A stretch of DNA of 64,000 bases, taken from Yponomeuta sedellus. Lineage: Eukaryota; Arthropoda; Insecta; Lepidoptera; Yponomeutidae. The notes beneath the pieces are model-generated. The model was given only the letters and a program-made list of their open reading frames with translations, was not told the DNA's origin and did no database searches. Where the stretch lies: the NCBI GenBank assembly GCA_934045075.1, contig OW203747.1:11561894-11625893 (forward strand). Reading direction: 5' to 3'. The position numbers were made by a program, and so were the translations under genes. Shown here in pieces: positions 29,795-41,534 of this stretch; positions within the stretch are counted from its first letter, which is position 1; the number at the start of each line of letters is the position of its first letter.

Positions 29795-32700
29795 TTACTT
29801 ATCAATTAATTCTGTGTTCTCAATATTATTGCCAATCCTCTCAACGTAACCATTTGTTTCGTAAACCTTAAAAATATTGTCCATCTCACGGATAGTGAAT
29901 GGCAGGGAAGCTTTTTGGTAGTAACCGCTCATCATTTCAATATTATCGATGACCGTATCAAGTAAGTGGGACTTTTCGGCATAAATGCCCGGTGCCTCGT
30001 GTTTGAGGTAAGTGAAATGTATGTGAAGATGGTAGAAAGACGGCTGGTAGTGTAGATAGATGCGAAGTTGACTGCCTGGCACTTTATACTTGTCGTAGAT
30101 GGCTTTCTGAAAAGTAAAATGTAAATTTATGAGTGCGTTCGATATCAATATCAACCCTTGTATGTCCCCACTGCTGGGGCACGGTCTCTTTCTGCATCGC
30201 AGGAAGGTTAGGCCATACTCCACCCCGGGGCCAAATCCGGGTTGGTGAAGGTATCTAAAACAGTGGCGGGCCTTACTGTCAAGCCGTTCATAAGGCCTCT
30301 GGCATGACTTAATGACAGCATGATAAACTAAATTAGACCAGCTAATTGGACCACCGATCTAAGGCATACAGCAGGCAGTGGCTAGATGAGAATGGCTGAG
30401 AGCAAAGAAGTGGTATGCTTCGGGGAAGGCTATAGGAAAAAAAAATGTGCACTACAAAATTTAATAAGTGCTCACAGAGAGAGTGGGGTAAGTTAGTATT
30501 GAAGAATGTCTTATTCGTAAGTTACCTATTATGGATTCCTCCATAGCTACATATAAAAGTTCGTGGGGCTGCAAAATTAGGTTGTCTATAGTCATTTTCC
30601 ACATCAGATACCTATGTAGCTAATGGATATCTAAATATACTAAATATAACCAAAAAATGTGGGCTTTAAAAATTAGATTCAAAGCTAGGAAAATACTCCA
30701 TAACAGGCCATTCAGAAGGTATTGTCAAAGATCCTTTGGAGTGCTAACTAATAGAATAGCGGAATACAGTGCACGCGCGTTAACCTTTAACTATTGCAAT
30801 GCTCGACAGGTGGCTTGACCAAAAGCGTTTGATATCGCATGGTCTCATTTCGTTTCTCGTTGGCGGGCGACGTTGTGATGTGAGTCGGACTTCTCTAGAC
30901 TTAAGTTTTAGTCAAACTAACAATAATTACTAAAATTATTGTTAGTTTGAATATGTTTGCTCTTGCGCGTATGTCGCAAGTTCATTCTGAGTTTGTTCAA
31001 GCTATTTGCCGAGCATAGCACTAGTATAGTATACTATTTCCAACAACATGTTAAGCTGGTGACTACTAAACTCAACAATCCACAGATAAACCTTGTCGAT
31101 TTCGGGAGATGGGAGGCATTACATTGCATGTTTTTTTTTCTTACTTTAAATAAATAAATTAAAAAAAATAACAACTTGTTTATAATACATATTTCGATGA
31201 TAATTAAAAATTAAACTGTCATGGGGAAATTCCATACCACTCACGCACGCCGGTGGAAAAAAGTTAACTTGTTGTTTTTTTTTTTTGGCATCTAAATCTG
31301 AATACAATGAAATTTTGATAATAATTGCAGTGTGTATTATGTTGTAATCAATTTATTTGCTCTATATTTAATCAATTTTAATTTGTCATTGAAGCGTAAC
31401 ATTTTTATTATTATACATATATTTTTTTTTGTAAACAATTACTATTTGTGTACTGTTGCTATTTTGTCTGTGATATACATATTTTTCTTTATTTTTTTTT
31501 ATGTAATGGCGAATAATATTATGTAATAATAACAATTTACTAAAAGGGACGGGCTGAAAACCAGCGCCGAGACTACGCATGCAGTCACGGCAATAACGCT
31601 GAGCCCATTCCTTTTTACCACAAACATGTGACAATAATTATTATTTTTTATTTTTTGTGTGGTAAATAAAACTTTTTTCACTTTCACTTTATTAATAAAC
31701 AAGTTGTTGTTTAATACTTAACACGTTTCAAAAAGTTAACATCACAAATCTTAACAACTGTGACAGCTATTTTTAGAATGATGAACTTAGGACTCTCATT
31801 TCGATTTCCGCTAAAACGGCTGTTTTTGTGCAAAACTGCTTTAAAGTCCTAGATTCCTGTACCTAGGTTCTTTTTAGTGGGTTCTAAAATTAGCTACTAT
31901 CTTTATTAAGACGCATTGTGAAGTTCTGGCTCTGTTTCTGTGTAATCTTCTATAATATAAAAATGAATCGCTGAATGTGTTGGTAAGCGCAAATCCCGAG
32001 AGCAGCTGAACCGATTTCGCTAATATTTTTTTTAGAATATTCCTTGAAGTACGAGGATGGTTCTGACGGAGAGAAAAAAAAAGAATCGACTGTTAGGCGG
32101 TACGAAGTTCTCTGGGTCAGCTAATAATGAATAAAATACCTTGATTTATTCTAAACAATTTTAAAAACCTATTTACTTTGATTGATTGAAGCGGTGGTAG
32201 CTCAGTGGGTAGAAACATGGACTGGCAAGCGAGAGCCCCAGGTTCGATCCCGAGTGCGGGCATGTACCAATGACTTTGTTTAATTTCATATTACGTACAT
32301 TTGCGAATTTGTAGTCGCAATACCACACGCTAACGGTGAAGAAAAACATCGTGAGTTAACCCGCGGCTTGGTTGGCTCCGCACGTATTGACTAGTCTTTC
32401 CTGTGGGCTAGGCCGACTAAGCTGTCAGGATGGTATAGGTGCTGGGCAAGCCTACACCATCTATAAAACCATGTCCCAGGCACTACAGTGTCGGAGTGGT
32501 CCCTTCTAGTGAGTCTAGTGTCTAGTCTAGTCTACCCATCTAGTGTGAGTGAAGATACCACTGGACGCTGTATAAATCATCTCATTAAGTAGATGCAAAA
32601 AAAGGCCTATTTACTTTGATTTACACAAAATTGCTCACCTTGCCCTCGTCCCTAATCCGTTTCAACAGCGGCAAATGATCTTCCTTCAGATCTCGCAGTG

Positions 32701-35486
32701 ATTTGATTCCCTTTTGCCGCACTATAGCCAACAGATACAGTGTCTCCTTAGTGACACCATCCCATTTGAGGTCCGGCAGGAGCACGAAGCCCTCCTGCTC
32801 GCACTTATTGTCATAGACCACTCTGTCCTGCTCACTCTTGCCCTCGAGTATGTTGTAAACCCACTGCAAAAGAAAATTGTGTTCTGAGTATGTGCCTCTC
32901 TTTTATTTAAAGGAGATTTTGTCAGTGCCAAATAATTAAGTTTATACATAACTTTTTAAAAACCTATTTAGAGGCTAAAAATTCCACCCATGCTGGGATT
33001 CTAGATAGGTTTTTAAAAATTGTCCTTAGCATGGGTTAGTGCATTAAAAATAATATAATTATACATAACTATACATTATTGTTTAAAACAATGGTTTGGA
33101 GGGACTGTTAATACTCAAATAAATATGACAAATACAGCTAACAAAAATGATTTTTTTTAAATAAAATTTATAAATATATATTTATAAATTTTAGCACGGA
33201 CATGTGTGCTAAAATTTATAAAAAAATATATATTTCTGAAACAAGGGGCAAAACCGCGCGCCCTAAAAATAGCTTCACCACTCCAAAACCTGTAGTTAGT
33301 TTAGGTTGCTTGTGAATAAAAAAATTAAATTTTGTTGGAACCTTAAATGTTAAGCCAAGTCAGAGGCCTTAGGGCAGCTTGAAAACTTCTGACAATAAGA
33401 CCAGCCCCCAGTGTTGCAAGCCTCCACCAATCCGGAGGACCCCTGTGGTGGAGTAGGGGCTATAGGGAAGAGACCTCTGCCCTTGGTGGGGTCATAATGG
33501 GTTGATGAGGATGTGGAACCTATTTTTTATTTCTCTTAGAATACGAATTTCCTCTGGGAATTTTTTTTTTACGGACTAGCATATCAAGAGCTGAATTTGT
33601 ATTAATTTAAGTCCTTAAAAGACCTTAAAAACCTTAAACATAACGAATTTAAAATACTAAAGTTTTCTAAATTTTATTGATATCTGTAGATAAATTATGA
33701 CAAGATAAAAAAAAAATCGAAGTAAAAGTTAAATACATTGAAAATTATTAAGACAATAATAATTGTTATCAGTTTAATCATCAATATCATGCATAGTATG
33801 AAATTAATTGTGACTATAAATAAATTTTTCACAGAATGTTAGTGGCTGAAGAAAAAAGTTCACCTGTAACTGTAAAACTACCTGCAGGTAGCTTAAAGAT
33901 AATAATTATAAAATTTAAAGTATCAAGATTATTTGAAAACCATGATAGTCAAAAGTATCAAGATAATCATCCATAAACAAAATAAATTTACCTGTAAATT
34001 AAACTGTTCTTTCTGCAAATGTGGCAAAGTGTATTTCTTGTACAACTCAGGCGTCTCAAGCACAATGTGCACTTGCTGTTGACTGAACTTGGCGATGTGC
34101 TTCTCGGTAGCTGGGTAAATTATTGTAGTCTTCACAGCTGTGTGGACATATAGTTGGCTTTTACTTTGACAGGGAATGAATAATGAATAGTGCCGAACAA
34201 CTTGTCTCAGCACTTACAATGGTTACGTAGCTTATAATCATACCACTGCAGGGCACAGGCCTTCTCTCAGAGAGAGGATTGGAACGTTGTATATCATTTA
34301 TAAATAATAGGAACTGGAACGACTTCAGGTGTCGTTATATTTTTAGATAATTATGTAGTAATATTAAAACAGAAAAACTGGATAAAAACGCATAAGCAGG
34401 TAAAATAGTCAGGTCTGTTCCAAGGGTATAGTAGCAGTGCTGAAAAATTAGGGAAATCAAATGTGTGACGTAATTAAAATATTTTAAAATGATAGATAGA
34501 AAAAGAAATAAATATGGTGTGAAGAGGTTTGCACCATTACAGTATGGGCTTTATTACCATGCGTGCCCGCTGCAGATTGGCAGTTCCAAGCGCTGAGGTA
34601 TTTGAATACCCAGATACTCAGGTTTCCACAAGATGTTTTCTTTCACTGGTTAGTGAGTGGTTACATCTTACTAATTAAAAACCCACAGTTCATATAATTT
34701 CTTAAGTTTTTAATCTATTCAGATTAATTTTTAATCAGAGTCTTATTTTAGAAACCATTTCACCTTACACTTCGTAGTAATAAATTATGAAATCAGTCTG
34801 CCAAAATAAAATCGGAACAGGTATTACTACATAATTTTCATAGAAATAACTACTTTATAGGGTACCAAAGTGGGTAGAGCACACAATCAATTCGTAATTC
34901 ATTACATTAAACTTACCTTCCACAAGCTACTAACTTTCAATTTAATTACAGAGGCTAAATTACTTGAAATCATGTTAACAAAGATTTTATGACGATTATA
35001 CCGAACGTAAGGGATCAAATTAACTCGACACGTCCACAGCTTGATGACTAATGCAATCAAAAACAAAGATATCCTTGAATAGAGAAAGTAACACGAGCGT
35101 AACCTCCTATTTTGTTATTGTGTGAATGTTTTATGCAGCTTACCATTCAGCGCAGGCGACGGGAAACACTCGTAATTTCCATAAATATCGTTCTGGAAGA
35201 ATGTGCGCAGCTCACAATCGGTAGAAAAGTAACCTTTACTGTCTAATTCATCTTCCTTGAAAGCATTTTTCTCGAGCAGAACTACAGCAACGCCAGACTT
35301 ATTCTTGAATTTTCCCAATAAGCAAACGGTTTTTCTATTTGTGTTGTTATTCAGAATCTTCTCTGGGATAAACTCGTTCAATTGCAGGTGAGTTTCCTTT
35401 ACACAGTTATCATTTTGGTGTCCAATTTTTAGTTTTTTCGATGTGGGCTCCAAAGAAACATCGCTTTCGGTTTGGCCGTCGGACAT
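29795..35486 (-). CDS. DcpS: Scavenger mRNA decapping enzyme (m7GpppX diphosphatase), DcpS
   Basis: Four exons, read on the minus strand: 35486-35144, 34137-33992, 32863-32639 and 30106-29795. They join in frame to 341 residues (human protein 337). The N-terminal domain includes KTVCLLGKFKNKSGVAVVLL and, across the exon 1/2 junction, LNAVKTTIIYPATEKHI; exon 3 gives WVYNILEGK and the cap-binding region FVLLPDLKWDG and SLRDLKEDHLPLL; exon 4 holds the HIT motif YHLHIHF, whose central His is the nucleophile. The enzyme hydrolyses the m7GpppN left after 3'-5' mRNA decay. All exon borders have GT donors and AG acceptors with fitting phases. A truncated SINE sits just upstream of exon 4. No defects are seen. 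Confidence 0.95.
30141..30322 (-). mobile_element. 5S-derived SINE, truncated, beside DcpS exon 4
   Basis: Tail and middle only. It starts 35 bp upstream of the exon-4 acceptor, so it bounds the branch-point region of that intron. Confidence 0.7.
30323..31945. other. DcpS intron 3, mostly unassigned
   Basis: Contains a hairpin at 30910-30952 (CAAACTAACAATAATT with its complement) and T-rich tracts. No coding exon seen. Confidence 0.4.
31946..32128 (+). mobile_element. Helitron-like non-autonomous element
   Basis: Starts TCTTCTATAATATAAAAATG, includes AGAGCAGCTGAACCGATTTC and ends TAGGCGGTACGAAGTTCTCT-GGGTCAGCTAAT, a pattern known from insect Helitron families. Confidence 0.55.
32188..32609 (+). 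mobile_element. tRNA-headed SINE (family H)
   Basis: A tRNA-like head (GGTGGTAGCTCAGTGGGTAG and AGGTTCGATCC) is followed by a body beginning near CATCGTGAGTTAACCCGCGG and ending AAAAAAGGCC. It lies in DcpS intron 3, ending 30 bp past the donor of exon 3 on the opposite strand. Confidence 0.7.
32950..33055. mobile_element. Family F fold-back with core deleted
   Basis: The two arms (AACCTATTTAGAGGCTAAAA and its complement up to GCATGGGTTAGTGCATT) are almost directly joined; only a trace of the tRNA core is left. Confidence 0.6.
33150..33232. repeat. AT-rich palindrome
   Basis: TTTATAAATTTTAGCAC and GTGCTAAAATTTATAAA face each other across 8 bases, in DcpS intron 2. Confidence 0.65.
33349..33510 (+). 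mobile_element. 5S-derived SINE, diverged 3' part
   Basis: Diverged copy of AAGCCA-GTCAGAGGCCTTA, CTTCTGACA-TAAG and CTGTGGTGGAGTA, ending GGGTTGATGA. It lies in a DcpS intron. Confidence 0.6.
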
Positions 35487-35894
35487 CTTGTGATTTTTTT
35501 TTATTTCGTGTTGCCATTTGTGAAGTTAGGTAAATTAAAACAGATTGTTCTAATTGATTTTGAAACGCTATTTCATGCTATCGCTACGTGTCACAAGATG
35601 GCGCTACCAACGATAATACTTTGTTCTGAGGAAAATACAAAAATACACTATACAGTACAACGTCTATGTCACAGGGTTTCCCAAAAATGCGTATTGAGCT
35701 TTTTCCGTTTATGTATCTTATTTGAATACAAATTACTGGTAGTCGTTACTGGTAGTCGTCGTCTGTGCGGTCTGTGCCCGAGTCCGACTCGCACCACTCG
35801 CACTTCGCGGTTTTATTTCATTGATGCCACTTTACACCTGATGGTTCTTCTTAATGAGTGTTTTCAGAGAATCGTGTTTTTACTGTCTTACTTT
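35487..35894. promoter_or_regulatory. Probable DcpS promoter region
   Basis: Immediate 5' flank of the DcpS start codon (which is on the minus strand). No TATA box or named motif could be assigned; the open frame crossing it on the other strand looks accidental. Confidence 0.3.
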
Positions 35895-36070
35895 TTTATG
35901 TAGCCTGTACACTTCCCACTGCAGGGCACACTTCTCTCAGAGAGAGAGTCTGAGCTTAATAGCCAGGAGTGCCTACCGCGGATTAACAATTTCAAGCGCC
36001 GAGGTATTTGAACACCTCAGCACTCAGGCTTCTTCACGATGTTTTCCTTCAAGGCAGCGAGTGTTTTTTT
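35895..36070 (+). repeat. Interspersed repeat TAGCCTGTA…CTGCAGGGCACA
   Basis: GTAGCCTGTACACTTCCCAC, CTGCAGGGCACACTTCTCTC, CGCGGATTAACAATTTCAAG, TTCACGATGTTTTCCTTCA. Diverged copies are at about 34230-34290, 34540-34650, 40470-40640, 55180-55300 and, inverted in part, 26860-26960. Confidence 0.6.
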
Positions 36071-36093
36071 TTATTTACTTTCCACTGAGTAGT

Positions 36094-36352
36094 GTAGAGC
36101 ATTGAGTAGTGAGTAAGAGTAAGTTAACCGTTCGAACTGGCAAAACGCTGTCACAGTACAACTCGCACTCGCGTTTATTCGTGTTTTGGCTGGTAAACGT
36201 GTTCACTTTTCAACGTAAACCATTACAACTCACACTCAGAAATTTCAATTTCCATACTTGTCACTAGGTGGCCCTTCCTCGATGCCATAGAAATATGAGT
36301 TTACGTTAACGCGATCGAGTACTTAGTTAAAAAACTCGCACTAAGCACTCAG
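36094..36352. mobile_element. Inverted-repeat element, left end lost
   Basis: Interior matches 39561-39872 (AAGTTAACCGTTCGAACTGG, ATATGAGTTTACGTTAACGC); the right end AACTCGCACTAAGCACTC is kept. Confidence 0.6.
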
Positions 36353-36599
36353 CTCGCTGTCGTCGACTGTACCTATTCACCACTCAGTACCGCACAAAAG
36401 ATCAACTTTATCATTTAAGAATGCCGGAGTTTATTCAATAATTTGACCCCACACAAAACCCCGACCAAAGGTCAGATCGCTAGTCAATGCAGCGGCCGAA
36501 CATGCATTTAACTTCAATAGTTATGGTTCCACTCTCGCCTTGTTAGTTGTATCTGAATATCAGCTTCAGATGGTTTTAGATGGAAACGAACTATTTCAA

Positions 36600-36775
36600 A
36601 CTCGCTGCCTGTACGTAATACAGAGAATATTGTAAAGAGGTTCGAAATTTGACTGATGCCGGTGAGTCGCCCTTTAGCTCAGTTGGAAAGAGCGCTGGCA
36701 CGGATAGATAGAGGCCGCGGGTTCGAATCCCAGCATGGGTGAAATTTTTAGCCTCTAAATAGGTTTTTAAAACAT
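36600..36775 (+). mobile_element. Family F copy
   Basis: Leader GTAAAGAGGTTCGAAATTTG, plus-strand tRNA-like core with TTCGAATCC, then AGCCTCTAAATAGGTTTTTA. Confidence 0.65.
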
Positions 36776-36837
36776 TTCAAACTAGTAATGCATGTTAATT
36801 TTAATGCATGTAATGTACAATTATTCGCATGTTATCT

Positions 36838-37096
36838 TTGTGGTGTCGGCCTTAAGAATAGCACCAACCAAATTTCTTCCCACGGAGATGTCGTAAAAGG
36901 CGACTAAGGGACACAAACCGGGGGGTGAGCAGCAGCGCCCCCTGCAGTACAATTCCACCAAACTGCGATCCCCAACCCGCATACCCAGCGTAGGGATTAT
37001 GGGCATTACCCCCCAATGATGGCACAACCTTGCGCTGTGGCGCTCATTAGGAGAGGGCTATGTCCAACAGTGGACTAATATAGCCTGAAGAAGAAA
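36838..37096 (+). mobile_element. LINE-tailed short element (family B)
   Basis: Full-length-looking copy, GGTGTCGGCCTTAAGAATAG to GCAGTGGACTAATATAGCCT plus GAAGAA. Confidence 0.7.
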
Positions 37097-37189
37097 CATG
37101 TTAATTGAATATTATCGAAAAAAATATAGGTATTTAATAATTTTCTGTCGTAGTGTAGGATGCTTTCCGACCAGAGTGATTAATCTCTA

Positions 37190-37490
37190 ATATGTATAGT
37201 TGTTCAATAGTCATATTAGCCCGGTAATGGTCGTTTCATTCACATTATCGGTAGTCTAGTAACCAATTGCATTGCAATGGTAGATATAACCCATTGTACT
37301 TAACTCGGCGCCTCGCGCGATTCGATCTTCTTCGCGAGTGATGCCTATTTAATTTGCGCGTGTTATACCTACCCCTGGAGTGACATTTTACCTACTGCTA
37401 TTGCTTTGTAGACTACCAAGTTGAGGGAAATATCACCCATTGTCGTGCTTATATAATTCTATTGAAATACAATGTAAGTATTAGACTCTA
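37190..37490 (+). repeat. ~300-bp interspersed duplicate (partner 57110-57440)
   Basis: Shares CGGTAATCGTCGTTTTATTC-like, CTTAACTCGGCGCCTC, GCGATTCGATCTTCTTCG and GATGCCTATTTAATTTGC with 57110-57440. No coding potential seen. Confidence 0.65.
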
Positions 37491-37671
37491 GGGCCAAGTA
37501 GGATGACGATCTGCGAAAAACTGCGGGCAGATGCTGGATGTAACAAGACTAACAAGCATCTTCTTCTTCTTTTCGTGTCAGCGAATCGACTATTTTAGGT
37601 ATATTCTTCCTGTCCAATAGTTGGCCACACAATTGCAGCGGCGTTGGCCTCTGTTAGGTCCTCCAGAGCGT

Positions 37672-37930
37672 TCGTTCCCAGTAGTTCAACTGGTCAGTTC
37701 TACTATCGGACTATTGGGATTTTTTTTTCTCTGTAGTTCAACTTTTTCACGAAACTAAAATAGTAGAACTAGTGAGACATCTGTAGAAAATCAGGGTTCC
37801 CAGTAGTTCAACTACAGTTCTACTGTCGGACTATTATAGTGGGAATCCTTTTTTCTCATCAGTTCTACTCTCATCCGAAATTAAAATAGTAGAATTACTG
37901 AGACATTAAATTAAGGTTCCAGTTCAACTG
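37672..37930 (+). repeat. Two tandem ~123-bp repeats
   Basis: GTTCCCAGTAGTTCAACT…GTTCTACT-TCGGACTATT…AAAATAGTAGAA-TA-TGAGACAT occurs at 37672 and 37795; a third start (GGTTCCAGTTCAACTGAC) follows. Confidence 0.7.
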
Positions 37931-38184
37931 ACTTTTCTGCAAATTATAGGGTTTTTCTTCTCCAACCTCAATCTTGGTTCCCTATAGTTCTGCTTTGTTC
38001 TAGCTCTATGTAAATTATTTTTCATACCGTCGTAGCAAATAGCTAGCGGAATTCAAGTTTTGATACTGCATTGGGGCAGGTGCACCATGGATTGCGATTA
38101 GGCCACACAATCACATTGCTCGTCCGTTGTTGCAATATAACCCCATCTGCTTAAGTTTTGTCTGCACATCAAGTCTGTAAGTTT

Positions 38185-38320
38185 TGTGGCAAGCTGAAGA
38201 CAGGGCGCTATGGCGCTCCACAGAACATAAATTATGTTCTGTGTGGCGCTCATTAGGGGAGGGCTATGTTCAAACAGTGGACTACAGCCTACAGCCATCA
38301 ATACAGCCTAATGATGAGGA
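38185..38320 (+). pseudogene. LINE 3' end remnant
   Basis: CAAGCTGAAGACAGGGCGCT, then GTGGCGCTCATTAGGGGAGG and a CAGTGGACTACAGCCT end with GATGAGGATGATCA. A short palindrome (ACATAAATTATGT) interrupts it. Confidence 0.5.
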
Positions 38321-38349
38321 TGATCATTTTCTGTCAAGCATTTAAGAAC

Positions 38350-38580
38350 AAATTTAAAAACCTATTTAGAGGCTAAAAATTTCGCCCATGCCGGGATTCG
38401 AACCCGCAACCTCTGGCTATCCGTGCCAGCGGTCTTTTCAACTGGGCTAATAGGCGACTCACCGGCATCAGTGAAATTTCGAACCTCTTTACACTATTCT
38501 CTGTATTACGTACAGGCAGCGATATCTGGCTTAAGCAAATTACATCACTTACAGCCCCGGGTTAGTGCATTAAAAATTAA
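38350..38580 (-). mobile_element. Family F copy
   Basis: Minus-strand tRNA core between AACCTATTTAGAGGCTAAAA and CAGCGATATCTGGCTTAAGC. A GGTTAGTGCATTAAAAATTA arm closes the right side. Confidence 0.65.
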
Positions 38581-39560
38581 AATAGTATAAGCACTTAAGA
38601 AATTAGGTATGTTTTTATAAATAAGGCCGTTACTACATTTACATTTTATGATATCGTAACATACTTATAGGTAACTGAGGACGAGCACTGCTTACCCTAA
38701 GCTACATGGTCTCATCGTCTCATCCCTCTTATAGGAAGCAGACGATCTAAATCTTAGCGTATTCGTAACTTGTACCTAACATATTTTAAACTTTCGCGAC
38801 TTGAACACATGGTTAGAATATTTTCGGGGCTTAATTGCGTAGTAATTTAAAGAAGTGTTCGAGTGGAAAACAAGTCGCATGGCTTATCGTCCGACATTGT
38901 CAGTCTAGTGTGTCGCAACCCTAATAGTGCTTTGTGATGTCAGCGTCAGCATGACTCGTCACTACTCGTATTATCGTCGGAAATTGTGATGAATATTTAG
39001 TGCCCTATTCCTTCTATTTGCTTCCCCTAAGTAGAGAATTTGTTCCATCATAGTTTATAAGAGAAACAACATTTAAAGGTGACCGTACACCCTGACGTCA
39101 GGTTGACCGGTCAAACTTCCGTAGAATCAATGAATAACTCATAACTTCATAAGGCAGCAATTAGTGCCCCTTTGCTTCCTTCATATTTTTAAAACTCCGC
39201 ACCCGTAGCTATTATGGAAACCAAAATATCTGGTGGTTGTAAAATAGTTGGTGCTATTCTCTAGGCCGACACCACACAGCAACACAGCACCACTCTGTTT
39301 TAAATAAATATGTTTATTTATAAATCCGTGTTTATTCAACCATATGTTCACAAGACAATTAATAATAGACAGAACCAAAACAAGAACTAAATTTAAAACT
39401 GACAAAAGTACAAAAACTATATCTATCTATAAAAAATAAAAGGTAGAGAAAACAATAAGAAGGTCTGTCGCCAACAACCACATTTATTATTCTGACAAAT
39501 AAAGACTTGAATCTTGAAACTTGGAACTATTCTTTTCAAAAAAAGTTTAAATTAATTAAC

Positions 39561-39872
39561 AGAGGGCTAAGTGCGAGTTTGACAGATCCAATCGAATAAC
39601 TTTACTACCGCGTTAATCGAGCATTGAGTAGTGAGTATGAGTAAGTTAACCGTTCGAACTGGCAAAACGCTGTCACAGTACAACACGCACTCGCGTTTAT
39701 TCGTGTTTTGGCTGTTAAACGTGTTCTCCTCAACGTAAACCATTACCTACAACTCGCACTCAGCAATTTTATTTTTCATACTTGTCGCTAGGTGGCGCTT
39801 CCTCGATGCCATAGAAATATGAGTTTACGTTAACGCGATCGAGTAGTTAAAAAACTCGCACTAAGCACTCTG
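39561..39872. mobile_element. Inverted-repeat element (CAGAGTGCTTAGTGCGAGTTT type)
   Basis: Left end AGAGGGCTAAGTGCGAGTTT, right end complement AAACTCGCACTAAGCACTCT; ~310 bp, non-coding. A left-end fragment of the same family is at 60437-60512. Confidence 0.7.
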
Positions 39873-40735
39873 AGTGTCTAACTTAAACATTATTGCCCGT
39901 GAATAAAAACTTTTTAAAATTATACGACTATGCACATCCAATCATCACAGTAGGTAGGTACCTACCTAATCCATGCGTATTGCAGTGGTATGAAATGGGG
40001 CTTTCGGTACCATGGGTACCTACTGGGAGACAAAAAGAAAAAAGAACCAAAACCCGAACTAATAAATACATCCGAAACGAGCGCAGTCATGGTTAAACAT
40101 TAAAAAAAACACTCTTCTTTTTTGACATAATACCGCTCTGGCTACCTACAAACTGTTTGTCGAAGAGACGACCTTGTTTACGAGTACCTATATATTAGTT
40201 TTTGAACTAAAACTTTCGTAAGCACAACACATTGTAAACTTTTAGTCCGGATGTACTTACGGGTGTTGTTATATCGGAAGAGTCCGACCAGGTTTCGCTC
40301 CGTTTCGCAGAGCTTGATTGGCCGAGCATGATTAAGCTCTGCTTTTTTATAAAAACCAGATTCCTTAAAATACTCCTCAGGTGCACTTTAAATAGTCAGT
40401 GCTAAAGGGAAATCCTATTCTGAGGAATGTTTTAAGGAATTGTGTTTATAAAAGTAACACAGTCAGGTTTTTTTATGTAGCCTATATAAGTCCTACTGCA
40501 GAGCACACGCCTTCCCGTAAAGGTGCAGACATAGTATGGGCTTAGTTACCACGCGTTCCCAACACGGATTGGCAATTTCAAGGCATGTGAAAACCTCAGA
40601 TTCTCGGGTTTTCTCACGATTTTTTTCTTCACACAGGTATTAAGATACTATATTACCTAACTTAATTCTGTACCTATCCCCTTGTGATACGACAGGTAGG
40701 TAAGTAAATTTCACTCAATATCTGAGGCAATGTGT

Positions 40736-41098
40736 CGATCGATCGATATCAACCCCTTTATGTCCCCACTGCTGGGGCACGGGTATCTTCCTGCTCCTCC
40801 CTAGGCCATACTCCACCACGGGGGCCTAATCCGGGTTGGTGGAGGATTGTAAGACAGTAGCGGGCCTTACGGTCAGAAGTTATCAAGCCGCCCAAAAGGC
40901 CTTTAACCTGGCTTAACGATTGCCATTACATGACAGCCGGCACCAACGGCTTAAAGTGCCTTGCGAGGCACGGAAACGCTCGGAAAAATGCCACTAGCGG
41001 TAGTCACGGGACGGTCACCCATCCTGCACCTGACCGCGCTTGTTGTTGCTTAACTCAAGTGATTGATTCTAATCACTCGGCTCCACTAGGTCACGAGC
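40736..41098 (-). mobile_element. 5S-derived SINE, full length
   Basis: Complete minus-strand copy, GATCGATATCAACCCC to GGTCACGAGC. Confidence 0.8.
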
Positions 41099-41534
41099 AC
41101 CACGAGCGAGGTAACGTGTAATACTTACGAAACTAAGTTTGATATTTTTACCATTATGTTGTTCTCCACGGTTAGCTAGTGGATAGTGATAGTGGTATTG
41201 CTACTACAAAACCCGCAAAGGTTAGAAAATATAATAATTAATAAGTACTATGACTGGGAGAAAAATTAAAACGTGAATTTACTCGGATTTACTTGCTGAA
41301 ATTAAAAAGCTCTCTCCTCGACAAAATACCTATACTTATCACAGTTAATTAAGACGTCTTATTTAGAGTTTCCTGGCCTAACTAGATGGACAGGTCGGTT
41401 TTATTAGGCCGCTAAAGTGCGTAGAAGCAGCCTTTTTGGGGTTCTGGAAGAGAATCCAGAATAAGTCGAGAAACTTATGATTTTTAGCGAGATTTCATGT
41501 TATGAAAAATTTCGAGGTAGTATTTTATGGTCTG

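Larger units (their letters stand above)
37500..40470. other. Intergenic repeat mosaic
   Basis: Apart from the elements listed separately, only low-complexity and unassigned sequence is seen; a 33-bp family B head fragment is at 39250-39283. No gene found. Confidence 0.4.

Noticed and set aside
35472..35903. 143-codon plus-strand open frame
   Set aside because: It overlaps the DcpS first exon and promoter antisense, has no recognisable domain, and its composition looks like chance.
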